Positions 58,408 through 64,000 of a stretch of DNA of 64,000 nt are shown piece after piece. The notes beneath the pieces were generated by a model that was given only the letters and a program-made list of their open reading frames with translations, searched no databases and was not told where the DNA came from. Both the position numbers and the translations under genes were made by a program. Every line of letters starts with the position of its first letter. The first letter of the stretch is position 1. The DNA is from Pseudomonas poae (GTDB taxonomy: Bacteria; Pseudomonadota; Gammaproteobacteria; Pseudomonadales; Pseudomonadaceae): positions 5,222,001 through 5,286,000 of the forward strand of contig CP034537.1 of assembly GCA_004000515.1 (NCBI GenBank). The letters are read 5' to 3'.

Positions 58408-58435
58408 GTGCTCACAGTCAGCCAATTGTGAGCAC
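58408..58435 (+). promoter_or_regulatory. Perfect inverted repeat directly before the DUF1345 gene
   Basis: GTGCTCACA and TGTGAGCAC are perfect nine-base arms with a ten-base loop, ending 2 bases before the ATG. It covers the place where the ribosome binding site should be (TGTGAG), so as RNA it would hide the start. As DNA it could be an operator. Confidence 0.5.
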
Positions 58436-58437
58436 TT

Positions 58438-59078
58438 ATGTCGTTCCTAGCCCGCACCCACCCTCGCCTCTCTTGCGCCGCCGTTCTGGGCCTTGCCATC
58501 GGCATCCTGGTCCCGGCCGATACACTCGTCAGCAAAATCCTCATTGGCTGGAACGCCGGCGTGTGGACCTACCTGGTCTTGATGCTCTGGCTGACCATCA
58601 GCGCCAAGGCCCCGGACGTCAAACGCATTGCCGAGATCGAGGATGAAAACGCTGGCCTGGTGCTGTTTGTGGTGTGCATCGCGGCCATCGCCAGCCTGGC
58701 GACCATCACCTTCGAACTGGTCGGCAGCAAGGACCTGCCCGCCACCGAGCGTCTACTGCACTACGGCTTCACCGGGCTGACCGTGATCGGCTCATGGCTG
58801 TTGATTGGGGTGATTTTCAGCGTGCATTACGCGCGCCTGTATTACACCTGGGACGGCAGGAGCCGGCGCTGCGCTTTGCCGAGGGGCTGTTGACGCCCAA
58901 CTATTGGGATTTTTTGTACTTTTCGTTCACCATCGGCGTGGCGGTGCAGACGTCAGACGTCGGCGTGGCCACCCGTAGTATGCGCAAGGTGGTGCTGGGG
59001 CAGTCGTTAATCGGTTTTTTGTTCAATACAGCCATCCTTGGCTTTTCGATCAATATTGCGGCGGGGTTGTTTGGTTGA
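58438..59078 (+). CDS. DUF1345 family membrane protein (one frameshift)
   Basis: A 213-residue inner-membrane protein with about five hydrophobic segments. DUF1345 features are visible: [30 protein letters not shown] and the C-terminal [20 protein letters not shown]. The function is unknown. The frame breaks at GG 58855-58856 (one base short). The ATG at 58438 is overlapped by a perfect inverted repeat instead of a clear ribosome binding site. It follows the RND gene by 90 bases and converges on the fimbrial cluster. Confidence 0.87.
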
Positions 59079-59107
59079 AACGGTATGTGCTCAAAGCCCC
59101 TTGACGC

Positions 59108-59827
59108 TCACCGGAGTCTTTTATCTCCCTCAATCAGGTTATAGCGATAAACCCGGCCAGGCTGTTTATCGAAAGCGTATTCAAGCCCCGGAATCAAATG
59201 CACTTTCCTTGTAGCAGCGCACTTGTCTTCGTCACTGGCTGAGCAATCCTTGAGGCCTTCAATCACCACGACGCTGTTGCCGTTGTTTTTGATGATATAA
59301 CGCTTGGCACCGTCATCGATCTTAGTCTCAAACCGCGTGTTACTCGGGCGAACGAAGAACACCATCCCGTAGCCAGCCATCACATTGAAGCCCGCCGACA
59401 TGTTTTTTTCGTAGGTTTCACGCTCAGCCTCAGAGACCGCGAACTTATCCTCCTTCTCAGGAACGACTGGCAGGAAACGAACCCGGAAATAGCGTTCTTT
59501 ACTGCGATCACCGGTGTACAACAACCGGGTACCCTGCGTGCCTTTTGCCGGTACTATCAAACGCGCCGGGCTCGCCACCAAACCGTCTCGGGTGCTGCCT
59601 TCAACCACTTTCAGCGGCTCTTCACGAGCGCCACCTTTCTCGTAGAAAATTTCTTTCACTTCGATTTTCACAAATGCCGTTGATGTCCCGGAGTTATGAA
59701 TGCGCTTGAGAAAGCTACTTTGACTACCCGGCATAAAGTCATAGAACTGACCAATCTGCAGGCTAGGGCCTGCGTAAACATTCAAGCTCAACAACAAGGT
59801 ACCAATCACAACGTAAATAAACTTCAT
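59108..59827 (-). CDS. Periplasmic chaperone of an alpha-fimbria (CS1/Cbl type)
   Basis: A 239-residue exported protein with a signal peptide (MKFIYVVIGTLLLSLNVYAG, cleavage near residue 20). The Ig-like PapD-type fold is suggested by SPARLIVPAKGTQGTRLLYTGD, the region that binds subunit C-termini, and ERYFRVRFLPV. It would hold fimbrial subunits before delivery to the usher. It is the last gene of a minus-strand group pilin - usher - tip - chaperone. The start at 59827 is preferred over 59836 for the signal peptide. Intact. Confidence 0.82.
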   Translation of the reverse strand: MKFIYVVIGTLLLSLNVYAGPSLQIGQFYDFMPGSQSSFLKRIHNSGTSTAFVKIEVKEIFYEKGGAREEPLKVVEGSTRDGLVASPARLIVPAKGTQGTRLLYTGDRSKERYFRVRFLPVVPEKEDKFAVSEAERETYEKNMSAGFNVMAGYGMVFFVRPSNTRFETKIDDGAKRYIIKNNGNSVVVIEGLKDCSASDEDKCAATRKVHLIPGLEYAFDKQPGRVYRYNLIEGDKRLR

Positions 59828-59881
59828 GGGATACAACCTCTGCTCAACCCACCTGAATAAGCCTCAGGTTTGCTACGGCCA

Positions 59882-61105
59882 TCAAATATCCGAATCAAAT
59901 GTTATATAGACAGTACCGCGATAACTGGACCCACTGGCCATGCTGTCTACGCGGGTGCTTGGTACTTCAAAGTGCACCACACTGGGCGCTCGTGAAATCG
60001 CACCCGTGGGTGAGAAGCGTTGTGTCTGCATCCCATCCAGTGTCAAGGCGCGCCGTTCCACAGGCAGGCCCACCCCGTCTACCCAAGGGCTGGCCAGACT
60101 GACGGACATGTTCACTGGTACTGCGTGCGTACCATTGTTTATCTCGCAGGTATTGGTGCCTGGATGCTCGCATGTAAGGGTTATCTTGAACGGGCTGGAC
60201 GTCAAAATGAAAAACCGCAGGTCGCCCAGTAATTTCTCGGATTGTCGCCCGTGATTGATCCACTCCAACCAGCCACCCTTGGGTGCCAAGTGGACCCTGT
60301 CAGCGGACATGTCGACCTTGACGTCCTGTTTCACGGCCAAGTTCAGATCGAACGTCATCAACGACGAACTGGGTGTCAGGCTACCCATGTTGAAGTCGCT
60401 GCCGGCGCCGCCGACAGTGTAGGAAAATGACCCGTGATATCCGCCACTGATCAGCTTTTCCGGTCGAACAGCCTCCAGCATGTAGTGAACATCAAGCGTC
60501 TCAAGCGTCAGATTGGGGATGTTGTAATCTGAATCTCGCGGGCATGTCGTCACGTTCAGCGGTGATAACCAGAATGCCGCAAACCGCTGGCCATCTAACG
60601 CTCCCGCCTGGGAGCTGCCGGCAATACTCTGGCAAGCTCCAGTGCCCGTGGACCATGACGGGGTCATCAAGAAGGCGTGCGCATCGAAATTTGAGAAACC
60701 AGGAGCGCCGATAATGCTTTGCGCCGTTGCGTTCAGACGATAGCGCGTACCAACACCCGCAATTCGAATCCTAATCTCTGCGGTTTCGCCAGGGATAGTG
60801 TCGTGTTGAACAGTAAACGTACTCCAATTGGCCGGTATACCAAACGGAATCACCTGATTTTGAGCAACCGGCCCTGTCAGGGTAATAGGGAAACTATTAC
60901 TGCGAATCCCTCGGGAACTGCACTGCGCACTGAACGCAGCCTCAGTGCAATATCCACTTTGCGGCGTCAAGTTAACAATCTGCGCAATAGAGGGATTGCT
61001 TGGGTCAGGTTTAATTTCGGCCTGCACATCCAATGCACTGGCCACACCGGTATAAAGGCCACTGAGTGCCGAGATCAACACCAGCCGGTTCATTAACTTG
61101 GTCAT
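59882..61105 (-). CDS. CblD/CfaE-like fimbrial tip adhesin and assembly initiator
   Basis: A 407-residue exported protein (signal peptide RLVLISALSGLYTGVASA, cleavage near residue 24). It consists of two Ig-like halves: an N-terminal adhesin-like part with four cysteines (YCTEAAFSAQC, GACQSI, TTCPRD) and a C-terminal pilin-like part with LTCEHPGTNTCEINN, ending RGTVYITFDSDI, a strand like those used in donor-strand exchange. These match the minor tip subunits of CS1-type (alpha) fimbriae, which bind receptors and start fibre assembly. It lies between the usher and chaperone genes, intact. Confidence 0.82.
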   Translation of the reverse strand: MTKLMNRLVLISALSGLYTGVASALDVQAEIKPDPSNPSIAQIVNLTPQSGYCTEAAFSAQCSSRGIRSNSFPITLTGPVAQNQVIPFGIPANWSTFTVQHDTIPGETAEIRIRIAGVGTRYRLNATAQSIIGAPGFSNFDAHAFLMTPSWSTGTGACQSIAGSSQAGALDGQRFAAFWLSPLNVTTCPRDSDYNIPNLTLETLDVHYMLEAVRPEKLISGGYHGSFSYTVGGAGSDFNMGSLTPSSSLMTFDLNLAVKQDVKVDMSADRVHLAPKGGWLEWINHGRQSEKLLGDLRFFILTSSPFKITLTCEHPGTNTCEINNGTHAVPVNMSVSLASPWVDGVGLPVERRALTLDGMQTQRFSPTGAISRAPSVVHFEVPSTRVDSMASGSSYRGTVYITFDSDI

Positions 61106-61156
61106 ATTACCTTCCTATGCACAGCAGCACGCTGGGCACTGTTATATAAGGCCCGT

Positions 61157-63679
61157 TCAACTGGCGTTTTCAGTCTTATAAGCAGCATCGGCCAAGGTGT
61201 CTGAATGACACCGCAGATCGCCCACCATCAACACATCATTTTCTCGGCGCTGGTTGGCTGGATCGAGCCGGAACTGGCATAACAACTGGCTGTTGTGCCG
61301 TACCTCAAGTGTAGGAGAACTCTCACTCATCTCCAGGGAGAAGAACCCGTCGACCTCACTGACCCCACGGCTCGCATGGTTGATCACGTGATGGCCCTTC
61401 AAGGGTTTACCGCCAGCATCCAGCAGACGCCCCATTACGGTCACCGTTTTCACGATGCGTATCTTGCGATACTCCACCCCGCCTTTATTCAAGTGGTAAG
61501 TCGTACGCGCTGGCTGAATCGAAGCCGCTGGCACGTCATTACCCTCAAAATCAAAACTCACCGTGCCACTTTTGTATGCCGAAACCGGGATGAAATTACG
61601 TCCGGGGCGCAACATGGCGTTAGTGCCATTGAAGTCATCGGCACGTACCTGAATGTCATCCAGATCGCTCTCTACATCGACGATCATCCCCGCCTCACCC
61701 GTCGAGCTCTGGCTACTGAACACGACGTTTTTGCCGCTGATGGCCAAGGTGCTATCCAGGTTAAGCCCACCCGTGACCGCACCATTGTAGGAAGACTGCT
61801 GCATGTGCGCCGAACCGCTGACCTTGGCGGTCTTGAAGTCAGCAGTACCTGCCAGGCCGGTGCCATAGGTATCGCTACTGGCCGTTGCGGAAACGCTTTG
61901 CAGGACATGATCCTTCAGGTCGCGCCGATAGGTCACCGATGCATTCGCGTCGCGCGCACCTTCGCGCGAGGTGCGGGAACCAACGCTGCCGGAAAGCTGA
62001 TGACCGTCCGAGCCCAATGCCATGCGCACACTGAGGTCAATTCCGCGATCGCGCTGATTCGCGGTACCCACGGTACCCGGGCGATCAAACACTGCCACCC
62101 GCCAGTCTGCCTGATGACCAAACAACTGCGTGTTACGCGTCCAACTCAAGTCCACCCCCACGCCCTCGCTGTAGCCCTGGCTATGGGAAACCTGCGCGCT
62201 GACCGAACTCTTACTGCTTATTCGCTGGTTCAGCGACAACGCAGTGCTACTGGTTTGCCCATTGAAGGTATTACGGGTGCGGGTTTGCGTACCGTCAGGC
62301 AGCACTTCGTATGTATTGCGAGTGTCCAGCCAACTACGCTGGTGGCGCAGCACCAGGCTGCCACCGTCGTACCGATGCACGCCTTGCACCTCAATCCCCG
62401 TCCCCTCGCCTTTCGTCTGGGAAACACTGGTATAGAGCGAGGTTTTGTCGCTCGCCGTCCATTCGGCGGAGGTGCCCAGTTGCAACTGGTCCTTGACCTG
62501 CCGAGCGGACAGCCCTAGTACAACACGCGGGTGCAACAGGAAATTGAATGCAGCACCGGCAGTCGGGGCACCTTCATCATCTTGCTGCCAATTACTGAGC
62601 AAACGGCTTTCGCGCCCGGCAAACAGGTTGTAACGCCAGCGATTCTCCGGATTACCCCAGTTGGCAGGCTTGTAGATCAGCTCGGAAGTACTGGAGATGA
62701 CCTGGCCGTCTTCCAGCAAACGGACTTCTACCTCGTAAATTCCGCCAGGCAAGGGCCGGGTATCCAAGGTTTGCAAACCACTGGCGACTTGTTGGCTATT
62801 GATCAGCACGCCATTGCGGTAGATCTCTGCTACGGCCTGACGGTTGGGCGTTACGGTAATCGGGTACAGGCTGGGTTGCAGACTGTCGACGACCAGGCTG
62901 TCGGAACTGCCGTACATTACGCCAAGCACTGTGTCCGGCCCCAGGCCGAGTGTGCGGGCTGGCCGGGTCAAGCCTTGGGTAGTCGGGGTGAAGTAACCGG
63001 CACGCACAAAAGTACCGGCCATTTCCCGTTGCGCATGCAACTCGTGCACAGCGTGATTCACACCGGTGCTCACCCCCGCCATACGCGAGATTTGTGCATT
63101 AAAGGTGTGTGTCCAATTCCCCAGGCTCGCACTCGCCTCAAGGCCATAACGCCCTGCGGGGTTCTGCTGCTGGCCACCACTGATGTTCAACTGGTTGCGC
63201 ACGATCAAACCAACACTGCCGTCTTCGGGCTGATCATGGAACTGTTTGGTCTGAGAGCTACGCTCAGCATTGGCCGTGACCAACGACACCATGGAGTCTT
63301 CCAGGCTGTAGTGCACGCTCAGCAACTGGCGGGGGCAACCACTTTTGCACGTCCCCAGCACCACGCCTTGGCTCAGGAACGCCGACCACTCGTCGCGTTC
63401 GGCGGGCGGCACATCACTGTCGCGAGCATCGGTGAAATTGACCAAAGTCACCCGCTCATCGCGGGACAACAAAATCATTGCCTCGCCGAGAAACTGTTGA
63501 TCGACTTCCACCCGAACAGCCAACGGCACATCAAAAAAGAACTCGTGAAACTCTGCGGGGAGACCTTCGGCCTGCTGCAACAAACTAACGGATTTAACCG
63601 CCGTTTTGGATTCTTCGGCGAACGCGCCGGCGCAAAAAATTAGCGCAAGCGCCCCCGCGATTGGAGTTTTCGAAAACAT
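61157..63679 (-). CDS. Outer membrane usher of an alpha-fimbria (CS1/TcfC type)
   Basis: An 840-residue outer-membrane protein with a signal peptide (GALALIFCAGAFA, cleavage near residue 21). The N-terminal part has two cysteines in GTCKSGCPRQLLS. A long middle beta-barrel follows (about 130-650), with VRAGYFTPTTQGLTRPARTL and PLPGGIYEVEVRLLEDGQV, then a C-terminal domain with VTVMGRLLDAGGKPLKGH and VDGFFSLEMSESSPTLEV typical of CS1 ushers. It exports and assembles the fimbrial subunits. The start at 63679 is at the signal peptide. Intact. It lies 105 bases after the pilin gene with a hairpin in the gap. Confidence 0.85.
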   Translation of the reverse strand: MFSKTPIAGALALIFCAGAFAEESKTAVKSVSLLQQAEGLPAEFHEFFFDVPLAVRVEVDQQFLGEAMILLSRDERVTLVNFTDARDSDVPPAERDEWSAFLSQGVVLGTCKSGCPRQLLSVHYSLEDSMVSLVTANAERSSQTKQFHDQPEDGSVGLIVRNQLNISGGQQQNPAGRYGLEASASLGNWTHTFNAQISRMAGVSTGVNHAVHELHAQREMAGTFVRAGYFTPTTQGLTRPARTLGLGPDTVLGVMYGSSDSLVVDSLQPSLYPITVTPNRQAVAEIYRNGVLINSQQVASGLQTLDTRPLPGGIYEVEVRLLEDGQVISSTSELIYKPANWGNPENRWRYNLFAGRESRLLSNWQQDDEGAPTAGAAFNFLLHPRVVLGLSARQVKDQLQLGTSAEWTASDKTSLYTSVSQTKGEGTGIEVQGVHRYDGGSLVLRHQRSWLDTRNTYEVLPDGTQTRTRNTFNGQTSSTALSLNQRISSKSSVSAQVSHSQGYSEGVGVDLSWTRNTQLFGHQADWRVAVFDRPGTVGTANQRDRGIDLSVRMALGSDGHQLSGSVGSRTSREGARDANASVTYRRDLKDHVLQSVSATASSDTYGTGLAGTADFKTAKVSGSAHMQQSSYNGAVTGGLNLDSTLAISGKNVVFSSQSSTGEAGMIVDVESDLDDIQVRADDFNGTNAMLRPGRNFIPVSAYKSGTVSFDFEGNDVPAASIQPARTTYHLNKGGVEYRKIRIVKTVTVMGRLLDAGGKPLKGHHVINHASRGVSEVDGFFSLEMSESSPTLEVRHNSQLLCQFRLDPANQRRENDVLMVGDLRCHSDTLADAAYKTENAS

Positions 63680-63720
63680 GAAGATATCTCGAGTTAACGC
63701 TTGCGCGTGCAAATAAGAAT

Positions 63721-63744
63721 GCGACCGTACAACGGCGCGGCCGC
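63721..63744 (-). terminator. Hairpin between pilin and usher genes
   Basis: On the minus strand GCGGCCG and CGGTCGC form a seven-pair stem (one wobble) with a ten-base loop, followed by ATTCTTATTTG. It may be a partial terminator that lowers usher expression relative to the major pilin, as in other fimbrial operons. Confidence 0.4.
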
Positions 63745-63784
63745 ACAATAAAAACACTGACTTGGTTTTACTATTTAACGACTA

Positions 63785-64000
63785 TCAAGAAGCGTCGAAC
63801 GTCACACGCACAACACCGGTATAGTTACCTTCCTTGTACCCGCCCGCTGGCTCAACCGGGGTGATTTGCATAGGGGCAATGATTTCAATCACTGCATCGT
63901 CAGCGTCAACTACCGACACAGCGGTATCTTTAATAAGAGTTTCACCGTTGAAGCTAATGTTCAGATCGATGGACTCGCCACCTGCAGTCATGCCAACCGG
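63785..64000 (-). CDS. Alpha-fimbria major subunit (CS1/CblA type), C-terminal part
   Basis: Only the last 71 residues lie in the window; the N-terminus is beyond the right edge. The stretch SFNGETLIKDTAVSVVDAD, IEIIAPMQITPVEP and the end NYTGVVRVTFDAS fit the last strands of CS1-type pilins, where the final strand pairs with the chaperone or the neighbouring subunit. The end resembles that of the tip protein (TVYITFDSD), supporting a shared fold. Position before the usher gene agrees. The frame is open to the window edge. Confidence 0.78.
   Translation of the reverse strand, partial: PVGMTAGGESIDLNISFNGETLIKDTAVSVVDADDAVIEIIAPMQITPVEPAGGYKEGNYTGVVRVTFDAS

Noticed and set aside
1..64000. CRISPR array, insertion sequence, prophage or tRNA genes
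   Set aside because: The only repeated sequences are REP/REPIN elements. No array of regular repeats, transposase, integrase or cloverleaf was seen.

Overview
The window looks like chromosome of a fluorescent pseudomonad (Pseudomonas fluorescens group). The evidence is the gene content (a mtlR-mtlEFGKDYZ polyol cluster, a MuxABC-OpmB type efflux operon, a GlgE / TreS-maltokinase / GlgB operon, Pseudomonas-type DUF1652, DUF2790 and DUF3203 proteins), the high GC content, and many copies of the GTGGGAGC-GGGCTTGC REP/REPIN palindrome typical of this group. No rRNA, tRNA, insertion sequence, prophage or CRISPR array was seen.

Layout. 1-621: end of a hybrid sensor kinase. 625-9563 (minus): a diguanylate cyclase and the trehalose / alpha-glucan operon glgE - treS-maltokinase - glgB, with a possible AlgU promoter before glgE. 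9767-15057: a small proline-rich protein, a putative type I secreted protein, an MgtC family protein, a DUF3203 protein, CcoG and a MocR-type regulator. 15160-27205 (minus): an SDR oxidoreductase, a MucR-like c-di-GMP protein and the opmB-muxC-muxB-muxA pump. 27395-27577: an N-terminal remnant of thiol peroxidase. 27736-39135: a glycosyltransferase, then mannitol/sorbitol/arabitol uptake and catabolism. 39235-45632: small Pseudomonas proteins, a short threonine dehydratase behind a leader-peptide attenuator, a ParD-like/methionine-aminopeptidase pair, and a divergent RimK-like ligase / GNAT-C39 peptidase pair. 45616-49094: an sfnG-type organosulfur region with a good sigma-54 promoter and a TauE family transporter. 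49186-53851: a methyltransferase, a DUF3455 - ECF sigma - anti-sigma group and an RstAB-like two-component system. 54125-58347: a second RND pump without its own outer-membrane gene. 59108-64000 (minus): a CS1/Cbl-type alpha-fimbria cluster running off the right edge.

A dominant technical feature is that 18 genes are broken by single-base indels, 29 by my count, nearly all a one-base shortening of a short run of identical bases. Restoring one base at each site gives full-length proteins of expected size. I treat these as probable sequence errors and annotate each gene across its whole span. One interruption, a TAA at 57412-57414 in the second RND pump, is a substitution and stands apart.

The most interesting items are the attenuator in front of the threonine dehydratase (peptide, three alternative hairpins and terminator all visible), the ParD-like/Map operon with an operator-like repeat, the RimK / GNAT-C39 pair with a shared direct repeat in the promoter region, and a secreted-protein gene with an unrecognised N-terminal half.
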